64,000 nucleotides of DNA, taken from Epiperipatus broadwayi. Taxonomy: Eukaryota; Onychophora; Udeonychophora; Euonychophora; Peripatidae. The stretch covers positions 3,122,673-3,186,672 of the forward strand of contig JAQFVV010006271.1 in assembly GCA_028023455.1 (NCBI GenBank). The letters are read 5' to 3'. This document shows positions 1 through 12,500 of the stretch, piece after piece; the first letter of the stretch is position 1, and each line of letters opens with the position of its first letter. The position numbers and the translations under genes are program-made. The notes beneath the pieces were generated by a model. It worked only from the letters and a program-made list of their open reading frames with translations, was not told the origin of the DNA and made no database searches.

Positions 1-1099
1 ATGAAGTTTTTATATGATTTTTATTCATATTGAACATAAATCATTTCTTTTTTCTTAAGATGTCTAATAACATTTCTTTCTGTATCTGGTGATCTGCATA
101 TTAGCACCACATCATTATTTACAGTTTGTAGTAAATTTCGCCGTACATTTATTTCCTGTAGTCATATTTTACAGAGATTAATATATTGTATTTACATATC
201 AATATTTTTTATTATCTTTTTTCATAAATTAGTAACACAAAACCTTTAAAAGTGTGAACATTTTCTTTGAATATTTATGAAATTGATTAGGGTATATTTT
301 AATGTTAAGAAAAGTAAAAAAAATAACTGTAGTGAGAACAATTTGTTTTATTAATAAGACTTTTTCTCATTCTGAAATGGTAAAAACTATATTTTTTATG
401 ACGTTTTATAAATTTTATATTAATTGGATATCATTTCCTCTGAAAAATACGAGAAAGGCGTTTGTAATCAAATTCAAATTGATATTTAAAAATTCCATTA
501 TCAAATGAAGTTTTAAAGTGAAAGATTTCTTCTATTATTAAACTCATCAAAATTTTGTACTTCTTTTTAGAATTTAATCATTTTTAATGTGAACTAAATA
601 AAATTAGAAAGTGTTTAAAAATGAAATAGAAAGTCAAATTTCAAATAACATAGTAATAGCAAACTCGGTCCCGATGATTACTCAAAAATATTTTAGCTTA
701 ATAGAATACTATGAAAAAGTACAAAATATATTAAGGATTTTTAAATTTTGTACTTTTAAAAAGTGACTAATTTATAGAAATAAACAATAGAGAGTGTATC
801 ATTTAATTTCAATTATTATGATAAACATAAGAAAATGCCCCATATTTCAATGAAAAAAATACATCAGTAATAACATTGTTTATATACTGGAGATGGAATT
901 AGCTATCTTTCTACACTATCTAATTGTTTTAAATATGTTTTATCTTATTTTTTATTATTGTAAGCTCACCAAGCTTTAATTTAACATAATATATTGTAAC
1001 TTTATACATATATGTCATTAGATCACTTTCAAATAAACTGGGAAAAAATCGATAGGTAAAATCACCCTCAAATAAAAAATATTTTTTTTAAAATTTAAA

Positions 1100-1102
<3 letters not shown>
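1..1102. other. AT-rich non-coding DNA, no gene seen
   Basis: No reading frame here is longer than about 70 codons, and none resembles a known family. The sequence is AT-rich and rich in homopolymer runs, as expected of intergenic or intronic animal DNA. No repeat family seen elsewhere in the window was recognised. Confidence 0.6.

Positions 1103-1158
<56 letters not shown>
1103..1158. repeat. (TA)n microsatellite
   Basis: An uninterrupted TA dinucleotide tract of about 56 bp. It is followed directly by TTGTGACC, which resembles the TTGTAACC start of the LTR at 33453 that also follows a TA tract. No second LTR or coding part was found nearby, so this stays a resemblance only. Confidence 0.95.
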
Positions 1159-1161
<3 letters not shown>

Positions 1162-3209
1162 GACCTTTTATTTAGGTCCCTAAATTAATAATTCCAAAAT
1201 TTTAAATGATGATATATTTAACATCAAAATCTTACTAAAGTGGTTTTCAATAGAGATTATTTTGAATGTACTGGGAAATTTGCTTGAGTGGAGATTGGAT
1301 TTCAAACCCAGTGTAGGCTCTGACTAGACTAAAATAACAATTTAAAAGTATTATTATTATTTGCTAGATAAATACATTGCTATTTTATTAGTTTTGAATA
1401 GCAATTGAAAGAAATAAACAATTAAATCAAATTTATAAATCTTGTAAAATAAATCATTGTAGTAAATTATTTAAGCATATTTTTAAGTACTTAACATAAA
1501 GCTGTTTTAAGTAATAATGGGTATTTACTAAAAATGAAGCCAGAGGGGGTAATACTAATTATGCATACCAAAATCATTGGCTAATTCACTCCCAGAATGC
1601 ATTACAATAAAAGCTATATATGTTCTAACATAGCTGTAGAGGGGTGGACTAATTAAGAAAAACAAGAACCAAGTAAACACAAACCTCAGCTCTGATTTAA
1701 AATAAGAAAAAAAATTAAAAATCAACAAAATTCTGAAATCTAATTGTATGGAAGTAGAATACCTTGCTGTCTAAAATGTTTGAATAAGAAATCTTAAAAC
1801 CTTGCTATCATTTTAAGCCATTTCCACGACCACATATTTCCTAGGATTCATACTGGAGAAGGAAATTAAAACCATGGAGATAAGTTTTTATTTGAATAAG
1901 TACTGCTTTAAACCCAAGAAAATTCAAAAAAAAGTAAGCCTTTGCTTTTATGTTATGTATATTTTTAAAATATCTTCTTTGGAAATGACACACAAATCAT
2001 TTATAAGTAGACTAAAAAAAATTGATAATGTTTATATTTCGCACGCGCTAGTCTTGTTATCCATCAGAACAAGATTGTGCTTATAAAGTAAAAAGATCAA
2101 GAAAAAAATAATAATAATTCGAAATGATTTTAAAACAAGTGTTATATATGATATATAGTAAATAAATTTAAAAGTCATTTTGAAATAATCTAACTTTTAT
2201 TAAAGTAAAAAAAATGAAAATAATTGCATGATTTCATTCTCTATATTGTCTGTGTATTTTTATCGCCGGAACCTATGTAATGAAAGAAATGATCATTTAC
2301 CAATTGATTAAAATGCTAAAAATGTCAAAGTGATAATTAGATAATTTTATTTATATTGATAATCACATCATACTTTTCTAATAAGAATGAAGTGAAATAA
2401 ATATTTACTTTTGACTTTTTATTGAGAAATATATGCCACCATTATAATAATGTTTACAATATTGGAATATGCCCTGACTGTTTAAACACAGCTACACATA
2501 TATGTATTATTGTGCAGGAAAGAATAAAATTAACCCATAGTTTTAAAAGAAAGGGAAATATAAATATGCTACTTGTAATCAAATTCCATTAATTTTTCAA
2601 GGAAAAATTATCTTGATCTTAAATGTAATAATTGATTTTTGTTATACTTCATTTGAAATGCTTACTGAATAAATCAATAAAGATTTTAAAAAGTTTGTTT
2701 TGAAGATTCCAATAACCTAAAAAATTATTTGTAGGAAAATTATCTAGAGAAAATTAGATAAACTTATTTTTTTAACTCGGCTACAATTGGAAGTATGAAT
2801 TTTCATCGCTTTGTTAATTATTGATACTAAGGCCATTAAATAATTTTACTTTTGGATAAGTCTTAAAAATGCTTATTTCACACCCAACATGAGAATAAAA
2901 TATATATGCATTATCTGGAATGTTTTGCTAACCACAATATTCATTCTTAAGAGTCGTTTTGTTATTGTAACTCACCAGGATAAATAACTGGGATGAACAG
3001 AGTATAAAATTTAATGGATAAAAATGTGCTTTTATTTTTCTTTATCATTGCTGTGTTATTACTTACGTAATGTGTTACTTAGAAATTTTGTTTTTAAAAC
3101 ATATGTGTTTTACAATGGCATGAAAGATATATATTAAGTTCAAGAAAAAATGTGTAAAATATATCTATCTATCTATTTTATGTATGTTTTTTTTTAGTTA
3201 AGAGAAAAC

Positions 3210-3212
<3 letters not shown>
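1159..3212. other. AT-rich non-coding DNA, no gene seen
   Basis: Only short chance ORFs are present, such as a 70-codon frame near 1874 with no recognisable motif. I see no repeat family shared with the rest of the window. Confidence 0.55.
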
Positions 3213-3297
<85 letters not shown>

Positions 3298-3298
3298 C
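3213..3298. repeat. (TA)n microsatellite
   Basis: A TA tract of about 86 bp with one TTA interruption near its right end. The reverse-strand frame running through it codes only for Tyr-Ile repeats and is not a gene. Confidence 0.95.
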
Positions 3299-6279
3299 AT
3301 TTATTAGAGAGAGTGATAAAAAATATTTACTTCTCTCATAGTCTAAACTAATTTTAAGGTATATTAAAAAGAGGTAAAGGTACAGACATTTTATAAAAAA
3401 TATATTTATTGGCATGACTGAATTATTTTCTGATATAAAAGAAAATTTGATATAAACCTTTTTTTTTTCATTTTGTAATTTTCTATAGATGTGAACATGT
3501 CCACTTTGAATACAAATGCAGGTTTGTACTTAATTGCTTAAATCAGTCGTGCTCTCTTTAATAAAAATATAGTTGTCATTCTAAAATGATTACTGATCAT
3601 TGGACATAGGCATTTTGGTTTGGCTGTTAATACATTAATGATTTTACATTATAAAATGGAATATGTAGATTTTCACTGTTATTGTTGGTATTGTTTTTGT
3701 CTTGCTATGATATTGAGAATGACTAGTGATAGTTTTGAGTTAATGGGATGTTCCAATTGAATGGCATCCAATATATCAATATTTATATGGAGCATAGACT
3801 GATGGAGTATCACCTATGGCTAATTTCATGAGAGAAAAGATGAATAGAATCTGAGCAGTAATTAATGCTCATTAGTATAAATAATCCTAAAAAGAAAGGA
3901 TATCTATGGTTTGAATTCTAGTCTTTTCATGGTGAGGCAAGGCCCACACATGTACTTATACCCATAGAGAGGTATAGAATCAGCCATATATTATTATACA
4001 ACTGTCATGTTGTTTTATAAAGTCTCCCATCTTAGTGTTAAATTTCTCATGATAATATAGAGATAGTTTTTCCACCGTGTATGGTGAAGTATAATAGGTC
4101 CAGATCATATAGCATGTATAAAATAATATTAAATTTAGGAACACTCATATAGCATACTGTTTTCTTAATTGAAATAGTGTTTATGATGTTGTGGGATCAT
4201 CATCGGTTGTTGACAGACCAAACCAAGATCTATTAATGATGGTAGAAAATTTTAAAAGTAGAAGTAAGAGATGCACATTAGCAGAATAGATTCATTTTCA
4301 TCAAATAATGATATGATAATAGAATTGTAGGATCAGTTATGTATTCAAAGGTTGAGCTTGGAACATAGGTAATGCTTAATGAGATCTAGGTATCTTTGAC
4401 TCTTGAATGTCTAATCATATTCATTTAACACACTAAACTTATTCAATTCAAAGTTAAATAAGTTAGTAATTGCACAGAATATGAGAATTGCCCTTATCAT
4501 ATTCTGATAAAAGAAAGGGTTTTAGGAGAATGCAATACTTTTAAAAATTTGTCTGAATTCTAAATTTATACTTGGTGCATTTACTAAAGTTCCAAAATAC
4601 TGCTAGTTTTGTAATTTAAATGCTGGTCAGCATAAATAAGTTTTAGTATCTTATTCTTAAAAATATGCCAAAGAGTAACAAATGATATTTTGAATATTAT
4701 TTTTTAAGCAGGTTGTATCATTTGCTGAGTATATGGTCAAGGGGATACTAAGTATTTGTCCCATCCATAAATTATTTTAATAGATTAGTTTTATTTCATG
4801 CCATATCTCTGAATTAAAAATTTTGTAAATAGTGTAAATAAAGTTTGTTGTATTTAAAAATTTATGTAGTTGCATGTAATCTTATTGCTAATTACCACAT
4901 CTATACACTATTATTGTTATTGCTATCAACCTATCAGAAGATAAATTTGAAATCATCACCAACCAATATAGCACTATTAACTATATTACGCTATATCATA
5001 CTAATTTTGGGAAGTCTTGTAATTTATTGATACATCTAATGCATTATCACACAATAATCAAAATGTTAATAACTTGTAGTACAGATCGTTTTAAGCAATA
5101 TATTAAACACTAAACATAATAGTGATTTAATTGATTTGGTTAAATCCATAGAGCTATCATTCACTGATCTTGATCACATGGTTGATAATTATTTAAGAAA
5201 AGGAAGTTAGTAAGTTATTGTTTCTAATTATCAAAAAGCCATTCCCAGTCATAAATTTTAAAGTTTATATTAGTTATAAAGTTTCTTTAGAACTGCTAAA
5301 TATAATTCTTGATTTAAGTTATATTGAGAGCTGTTTTGTGCATTATGTTTGGGTAGTTGTAAAATCTCTTTTACTGACCCAAATATATTTTGTGTAATGA
5401 TTTTCAGTGTTGGAACCCTGAGAAGAATTAGTTGTTAAGTTTTAAGATAGAATTTAAATTTGTAAGAAATTTTATATTTAATCAATTGTTATAGTTAGAC
5501 TCAAAATAGATTACTTTCACTGTTTTATGAAAGTCAACTAAGCTTTAAGATGCAAATTATTATTATTTTTTTTGTTGTTGTTGTAAAAAGTATAGTTTGT
5601 TTTAACTTCATGATAAATATTCTGGTTGTGTCAAGCTTGAAATCCCTATTTTTATTTAGCTTATTCTTTTACCATTTAAGAGATTTTAGTCTCCATCATT
5701 AACATTGTTTTTTTTTTTTAAATTTCATCTCGATCGTTCTTTTAGTTATTCATTCTCATTTGACATTAATTCATTATCATAATTGATTAATCATACATTA
5801 ACTTTTATTCTTCTATCATCTCAACTATTCATTAACTCTTATTCTATCATCATCTTAATCATTCATTATTCTCATACATCTTTCTCTTCATTCTTAGACT
5901 CATTTCATTCCACTATTTAATTATTACTTCTTTCCATCATCCATTTACTCATTTACATCATAATTTACTCAATATTTCATTTATAAGTTTAATTTTATAA
6001 TCATTCCAGAGATATAAATTGTTAGTTATGTATTAATTTGCTGAACATTAAATTTCACTCATTATATTTTGTTGGTGTGGATTTCAAAGCTGGTTTGACC
6101 AGAAGTTTTTATCTTTATTAGTGGCCTTGTGATCTTCTTTAGATCGACAGTTTCATGCTCGTTTTATTTAATCCAGGAATCATTTTGTTAGTTTTGCATT
6201 TTGTTTCTTCATGCTTATATTCTTGATCGTGTGAGTACGTTAGGTTCCATAAGAAAATTTAATCACTAAAATGTGCAGT
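3299..6279. other. AT-rich non-coding DNA with a G-poor, T/C-rich stretch
   Basis: No gene was recognised. From about 5655 to 5990 the plus strand is nearly free of G and made of TTCA/TCAT-like words (TTCATT, ATCATC, CTCATT), a strand-asymmetric low-complexity region that may be a decayed tetranucleotide repeat. A (TTG)n run sits at about 5571-5583. Confidence 0.5.
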
Positions 6280-6516
6280 ATGATTCATGGATGACCAGCT
6301 AGATCAGGAAGATAGGTTACCGATGCGATTATGGCACTTGCCAATGTGACATGACTGTTTAGTAGATGAAGGCTGGCTGTTGCCAGGTTACAGTTACGAT
6401 TATGCTGACCAATGTGGATGGCATGATGATTGGCTTAGCTAGGATACAGTAGTGATTATGGTGCCTAAAGCATGTGATATGATTCATTAATAGTACAGCG
6501 GTCTTGGAAAAAGGTT

Positions 6517-6520
<4 letters not shown>
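6280..6520. repeat. Degenerate minisatellite, about 70 bp unit, three to four copies
   Basis: Successive units share the order G-GTTAC, then a GATTATG-like word, then CCAATGTG, then ATGA. The first three run near 6285-6352, 6353-6422 and 6423-6490, with a fragment ending at 6520. Base composition is clearly more balanced than the surroundings. A (TA)n tract (about 6520-6547) follows directly. Confidence 0.6.

Positions 6521-6547
<27 letters not shown>
6520..6547. repeat. (TA)n microsatellite
   Basis: A short TA tract of about 28 bp, followed by TTGCACAG. The next TA tract in the window (about 7491-7516) is followed by TTGCAGAG. Confidence 0.9.
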
Positions 6548-7439
6548 TGCACAGATGGCCAATTAATTAAATGATTACTTAAAAGAAAAGTTAAAGGTTA
6601 AAAACAAAATCTAAAGATAAAAGATTATTTTTAAAAGAATGTAAAAGAAAATAATGAAAACTGTTAATTAATTTCTATTTATAAATTATGTTTAAATCTT
6701 AGTATAATGGGAATGATTTTTTTTATTAAAATGAAATGATATAATAGCTAACAGGCCTGGGGAATTTAACCGATTGTACATCAGAGATGAGATCAATTAA
6801 AAATTACTTGTAATAAATCTGATGTCCCTGCTCAAAAGTGAACTGGCCAACAATGATGTGAATAAACACATAGGCCAAAGAGTAAATCATCATAGCCAAT
6901 AAAAACAGCACCATCCTGGAATTTGATGTCAAGCAATTAAAATGATATAAAAACAAGAAAAGAAAACTTTTACTCATTTTTCTAGAGTTGAGTTTTAGTT
7001 TTTTGGTAGCTCTTCCTGATTACATAATTATATAAACATATTTCCTGTTGTAGTGGGGACCTCCACAATGTAGGGGTCTTGCAATAAATTTTCATTTCCC
7101 AAATTTTCAACAGCTGAGGCAGCCTCCAGTGTGAAGGTTCTTGGACTGTGGCAAACAACGGGCTTGTATTCCCAATATCAATATTAATATGAAATGGAAG
7201 AACCTTTGAATGGAGTGGTTTGACACATCATGGACCACTAAAATTGAATTTAGTAATCTGAAGCCATTGAAAATACGACCATTTGTTTTAAATAAGATAT
7301 GAACATTAATTATCTAATATAAGAACTTTTCAAATATTAAACTTTATCTAACTCATGATGAATGTCACTTATCTGACTATGTAGAAATTTAATATATATA
7401 TAGTTTTTTAACTTGCATTTTTGTTTATCATATATATAT

Positions 7440-7898
7440 ATAACTTGTTTTTGTTTTTCATAAATGTACATTTAAAGGTTTTTGCAATGATATATATATA
7501 TATATATATATATATATTGCAGAGGATTTGACTATCTGGTGAACCTGAACTGAGATCAGACCCATATAGCTATCAGGCTTGTTAGGCTGAGTTCGAAGAC
7601 TTGACCGGTCTGAAAAATTTCATGCTTGCAAACTGATAGAAACTTTTCGCATAAACACTTGGAGTCAGTGTTTAGATCTAGTTTCTCTAAATCTATCCTT
7701 CACTGATGATAGCAAATTAGCTTTAAATCAACTGATCTGAGGGTGGGCAAAATGAAAAAGATAGTGGATTCTGACTCTTTTATCGTTTATGTAAACAAAC
7801 GTATGTTTGGTCAGTGTTTTTGGTAAAATGCCACCTATTGATCATAAATACAAGCTACAGCAGGTTAACATGATTATAACTTGTTTTTGTTTTTCATA
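7440..7898 (+). repeat. Dispersed copy of the 415-436 bp hammerhead-bearing repeat
   Basis: This stretch follows the same order as the tandem monomers at 20312-23521: AACTTGTTTT, then AGGTTTTTGCAATG, then GCAGAGG, a TGAACTGA-like word, CCCATATAGCTATC, TTGTTAGGCTGAGTT, the hammerhead-like motif, then the ATGTAAACAAA block. It starts and ends in the same 23 bp (7440-7462 and 7876-7898), a period of about 436 bp, so it holds slightly more than one monomer. A (TA)n expansion lies inside it at about 7491-7516. It is more diverged than the copies in the main array. Confidence 0.75.
7697..7743 (+). ncRNA. Hammerhead-like motif, diverged copy
   Basis: Stem I is CCTTCA (7697-7702) paired with TGAGGG (7738-7743). 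The core CTGATGA (7703-7709) is intact. Stem II is AGC (7711-7713) with GCT (7720-7722). The GAAA box has decayed to TTAAA, so this copy is probably inactive. Compared with the CCTCCA/TGGAGG pair of the array, stem I has changed on both strands while keeping pairing, which supports selection on an RNA fold at some time in the family's past. Confidence 0.5.
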
Positions 7899-8022
7899 TA
7901 TATATATAAAATAATCCCAGTGCATAATGCTATACTGAAATAAATATACAAATATTAAGCAATTAAATCATCCCACATGATTAAGAAATCCAGTACTGCC
8001 CTCTGTGAACTAATAAATAAAT

Positions 8023-8308
8023 ACATTAGAGTTCGTATTTCAAAATAGCCAGGTCAAAATGGTATCCACTTTGACCTGTCTGCTATCAGATGTTATATAT
8101 TGAAATACGAACAAACTCAAACAAACTTTAGTTTGTCTTTATATAATAAAAGTAAAAACATGTTTGTTTGTAGTAAATTTAAGATCGTTGTTTGCTAATT
8201 TTCAAGTTCTTTGTTTGAGTTTGTTCGTATTTCAATATATAACATCTGATAGCAGACAGGTCAAAGTGGATACCATTTTGACCTGGCTATTTTGAAATAC
8301 GAACTCTA

Positions 8309-8312
<4 letters not shown>
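8023..8312. mobile_element. Foldback element with nested palindromic arms
   Basis: Two arms of about 102 bp (8023-8125 and 8211-8312) are near-perfect reverse complements around an 85 bp spacer. Each arm is itself palindromic. In the left arm GTTCGTATTTCAA (8031-8043) pairs with TTGAAATACGAAC (8100-8112), and inside it AGGTCAAA (8051-8058) pairs with TTTGACCT (8070-8077). There is no coding capacity. No convincing target-site duplication was found; the right side runs into a (TA)n tract. It could be a foldback or MITE-type DNA element, or a long hairpin RNA locus. Confidence 0.75.

Positions 8313-8313
<1 letters not shown>

Positions 8314-8345
<32 letters not shown>
8314..8345. repeat. (TA)n microsatellite
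   Basis: A TA tract of about 32 bp between the foldback element and the first Penelope fragment. Confidence 0.9.
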
Positions 8346-8350
<5 letters not shown>

Positions 8351-8633
8351 AGGTGCAGTATTGAGAAAAGATTGAAGGGGCATAAATTGTTATATAAGCA
8401 TGTAAAATGTAAAAATAATGGTGATTTAATATCTATTTGTTTTCTTTGGTCACGAAAAACCATGTAAATATAAATTTAAATTTGATTTTGAAAATGTAAA
8501 AATTCTTCATGAAGAGAGAAACCATTGTAAAAGAAAAATTAAAGAGGCAATATTTATAAACAGGAATAAAATGCATTTAATAAATTGACAAGCTGCTAAC
8601 ATTAAAATACGAGATTCGTGGAATTTGAAGTGA
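8346..8633 (+). pseudogene. Penelope-like element, 3' fragment 1 (end of GIY-YIG domain plus C-terminus)
   Basis: Conceptual translation gives the second half of a GIY-YIG nuclease, an IG-x(3)-LRKR-x(3)-GH pattern followed by YKHVKC. A decayed stretch with several stops follows, then a C-terminal block with FDFENVKIL, KRKIKEA, an IN-x-QAANIK segment with an internal stop, and DSWNLK ending at TGA 8631-8633. Order and content match the C-terminus of Penelope-like retroelements, where the GIY-YIG endonuclease follows the reverse transcriptase. The fragment is truncated on the left at the (TA)n tract. No reverse transcriptase is left, so this is a dead remnant. Confidence 0.65.
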
Positions 8634-8757
8634 TGACATTTGCTTCCGCATTTGATTTTGAATTTAATGGCAGTTAAAGCAGGTTGAAGAAATTAACCAA
8701 ACATACTTTTGCATATTTAAGGATTGTTTGTAATAGTTTGTAAACCATTAAATTTAT

Positions 8758-8764
<7 letters not shown>

Positions 8765-8827
<63 letters not shown>
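8765..8827. repeat. (TA)n microsatellite between two Penelope fragments
   Basis: A TA tract of about 62 bp. It separates the 3' untranslated part of the first Penelope fragment from the start of the second. The long Tyr-Ile reading frames through it on both strands are artefacts. Confidence 0.95.
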
Positions 8828-8829
<2 letters not shown>

Positions 8830-9561
8830 CATATAAATCAAAAGTGCCAATATCACCCAAAATGGCATGTTTGAAGTCTTTCTTATTTAGAAATAATAGT
8901 CTTTGCAAATATTCATCAGATAAAGGCAAAAATATTGAAATATATTCGAATGAATTGTTAAATGTTGGCTATAGTTATAATCACATATATGACGTTATTA
9001 GTGATTTTAATACAATATATAAAAATAAAAAATTTAATAATATTGATTCTCCTGCTAATAAAAAAATATGGATTTCTATCCCATATATTTTAAATGATAA
9101 AGTAAAGTTTATAAGAAAAAATTATAAAGATATATGTGATGTTGCATTTTACACACCTCCTACATTAAGCAAATTAATAACTCCAAAGATAAAACCTTAT
9201 TTATAAATAAAAATTGTGTCATTTATAAATGGATATGTAGGTGTGGCAGTGAATATATAGGTGAATCTAGATATACATTGGGAAAAAGAACTAAAGAACA
9301 CTTGCTATTATTAAAACATGTGCAGAAATCAAAACAAAATTGCATAGTAGATAATAATATTTCAGAATCTGTTTTTATGACCATAATAAATCATGCATTT
9401 ATGGTTTTAACTTCAATTTTAATTGTGTAAAAATATTGCAAATTGAAAAAAATAATAATAAAAGAAAAATAAAGGAAGCTATGCTAATATACAAATATAA
9501 ATATGACATAATTAACAGGCAAGCAGAAAACATTAAGATTACGCAATTGTGGGAAAGTTAG
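8828..9561 (+). pseudogene. Penelope-like element, 3' fragment 2 (RT-EN linker, GIY-YIG endonuclease, C-terminus)
   Basis: The first frame (to the TAA at 9204) carries the region after the RT: a SFLFRNNSLC segment, GYSYNHI, and IPYI followed by KFIRKNYK. After a frameshift at about 9207-9212 comes the GIY-YIG domain: CVIYKWICRCG, EYIGES, then L-x-KRTKEH. After another shift near 9390 comes FNFNCVKIL, then NNNKRKIKEAM, ENIKITQLWES and a TAG at 9559-9561. This is the usual C-terminal order of Penelope-like elements. At least two frameshifts and the missing reverse transcriptase make it a pseudogene. The C-terminal block aligns with that of the fragment at 8346-8633, so the two are tandem partial copies, a known habit of this class. 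Confidence 0.75.
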
Positions 9562-12500
9562 CATTTCAAAGCTTTAGTTGACACAGATTACTGGAATAAT
9601 CGAAAGCACTCTTATAAAATTTTTAATTATTTAGTTACTGTATTTACAAATATTCAGTTATATAATTATGTATATTGCTTTAAAAATACAGACATCGAAT
9701 AGATAAAACTATTCACTTAATCATTTTTCTGATTTTGATTATTAACCTTCTTTAAAATTAATTCATCCTTAATAGATTCTAATTTTTTTTTTTTTTTTGA
9801 ATTTTGATTCTAATTGTCTTGCTAAATTCTAATTTATAGCTTTTAAAATCATTAAAATTATTTTAATAGGCATGTTTTAAGTGTTTGAATATCCATGGGA
9901 GTGCCTGTATTTGCAGATATAGACTTAAAGACAGTTGCACATACATTTAAAAAATGTTTTATTTCAATCATTATATAATTTTTTTTATAAAAAGTTATAC
10001 ATTTCCTAACAACAAATACCCAGGGTTGACAATTCTATTGATCATAGAACAAACTATTAGTTTGATTTTGTCTTAAAATTATTAATGAGGCTCTTAAATG
10101 ATGTGCTACCTTAGCTTAGCTCAGTTGGGGGCTACAGAGCTCTATAAAGTGTAAAATGTATATTAGATGTGGGAGGAAACATTATGATTAATAGGAACAA
10201 AACATCTATTACGTTGTAAAATAAATAAGAATTAAAATTGGTAAAGTTCTACCATTTAAATTGACAAGTTATAGTCTATACCTCATCTCCTCCCATCATC
10301 CACATGCACTTTGCAACCTCTACTATGTGATAAAATTAAATTAATAAATAAAAATGTAATGCTGATTAACTATCCTGCATGTTAAGTTAGAGTTAAATAT
10401 AAAATAGTATAACATTACTTAACTTTTAATTGTATAGTAGTTTAAACTAAGTAACTGTCTCAATGTATATTCTAAATAATAAGTGAATATCTCAGGGAAT
10501 TAATTTATTGCATGACTTAATTCTAAATCTATACTTTTCAAAAACTACTACCTACTATTATAAAAGTAATGATACAAATTAAGCATTATTCTCATAGAAT
10601 GGTAGCAGTTAAATAATGAAAGAAATAGGGTGCATTTTGGTTTTAATTCATCATCTAAATAATAACTAAATGATAAAATTTTAAGAGAATCATTAAATAG
10701 TCAACAATTCATACAGTGTCTGGATCAAAGAAAGCAATATCATCAGATCTGAACATGTTCATCATTAAATTAAATGGAATAGTGCAATCATATCATATTA
10801 CATATGTAAATGTGTGTGCATGTGTGGAAATATGAAATACGAATGCATATCAAAGAAGAATTCTGAACACAACTTTAAATAAATAAAGCATTTATTTACA
10901 AGCATAACTTAAATAAACACTTGGTTTAGTAGTTGACACAACTACATGTTTTGATGATTCCAACATTAATGGTCAAATGGTCTACATATGAGCAAATAAC
11001 ACATATAACTTTCTATATTTTATTTTAACATATGCCAGATATCAGTGCATTTTGATAGACTTATGGAAGAAACTTTATAATTCCAGTACTAAAATAATAA
11101 CACAATCTAAACTTCCTGATATTTTACTTGCAAAATTGGCTCTAGATATCAGTCAATTCTGATAAAGATGTGACACAGAAACATTATAATATTGCACTAA
11201 AAGATAAACATATGACACAGAAACATTATAATACTGCACTAAGATAATTAAATATAAAATTCTTCTATACTTGATATTTTTCTTTCAATACACTTAATCT
11301 ATCAATCACTTCTGATATGCTCATGAAAAATAAAACACTGTTAAAGACTGACATTACAATTATAAAGTAAAACTAAGGTTCTTTGCATTTTACTTCAAAC
11401 GCACATCAAATACAATGAGAGAAGTTTAAATCTAAAAGTAAGAGTAAGAATAAGAATAAGATCAAATTATAATTTACAAATAAATAATTCTATTGATTGG
11501 CTATACTTTGTCTTCTCTTGCTTGCTCATTCAAATGAGGATGGAACATTATAAGAGTTGATGGTATGAAATCTAAATGATTAATTTAAAATGATTTGAAA
11601 CAATAATTAAAGAGTTACCCATTAATGATAAATTTCTCCATACCTTCCAAACTAATAATTTATGCATGCATCAGAATTTTGCTATCTGTTATAAAATAAT
11701 TAATATTACTAAATTCAATTGGTTTACTTATGAAATTGGGATAAAGATCATAATACAGATGATGACATTGGCCAACTAAGCTTAATACTAATTCTACTTC
11801 AGCTGTTCTGTAAGAAAAAATCAATTCTACTTTTATTTTCATTTTTTATCAGCAAACTATCTTACACTTGGGTATGAGTAAATGATGAAAAACATTCCAT
11901 AGGGCACATGAGGGATAAAAGACTTTAATAACTCTAATAATTTAACTAACAATATACAATAGCTCCCAAGTCTAACTTCTGAGACTTAAAACAAACTGGT
12001 GTCGACAAAGTCTCATCACCAAAATAAGGGAGATACACCACTTGGCTTTTCATACTATAATTCATAAAATACAACTACTAAATCTGGAGGATATAATCTA
12101 CTCCTAACAAATACTTCAATAAACTAAGGAAGATTTTCTCAATCAATCCCAGACAATATAATATATAATCCACCCATGTCAAATATTCTAATAAATCAAG
12201 GCAGAGCTCATCTCAATCCCAGATAATACACTATATAACATATATAACTTCATTCTGCATAGCCACTAAATGCAGTTCAATCTCAGCATAATAAATAAAT
12301 AATAAATTCACACTTAATAAATATCTAACTTTCACTTTACTTGGCACATTTTTATTGTTCAAAATTTATAGGCATTAAAGTAGTTTTATTTCCAATTCAA
12401 ACATTATTATAGCTAGATTAAATAACAGATATGTATATATAAGCATAATAATGCACAAACAATTTCAAATCCCAGTAGATAAAGAAGTACTGTAATGATA

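Noticed and set aside
1159-1200. TTGTGACC after a TA tract as the start of another LTR
   Set aside because: Only a few bases match the LTR start of element 1, and no partner LTR, primer site or coding part was found nearby.
8674-8868. Tyr-Ile-rich frames through TA tracts (also at 3194, 15356, 33248 and 52464)
   Set aside because: TA repeats are open in all frames and give Tyr-Ile runs; these are not genes.
10090-10150. GCTCAGTTGGGGGCTACAGA-like string resembling a tRNA D arm
   Set aside because: No matching B box or acceptor pairing was found at the right distance.
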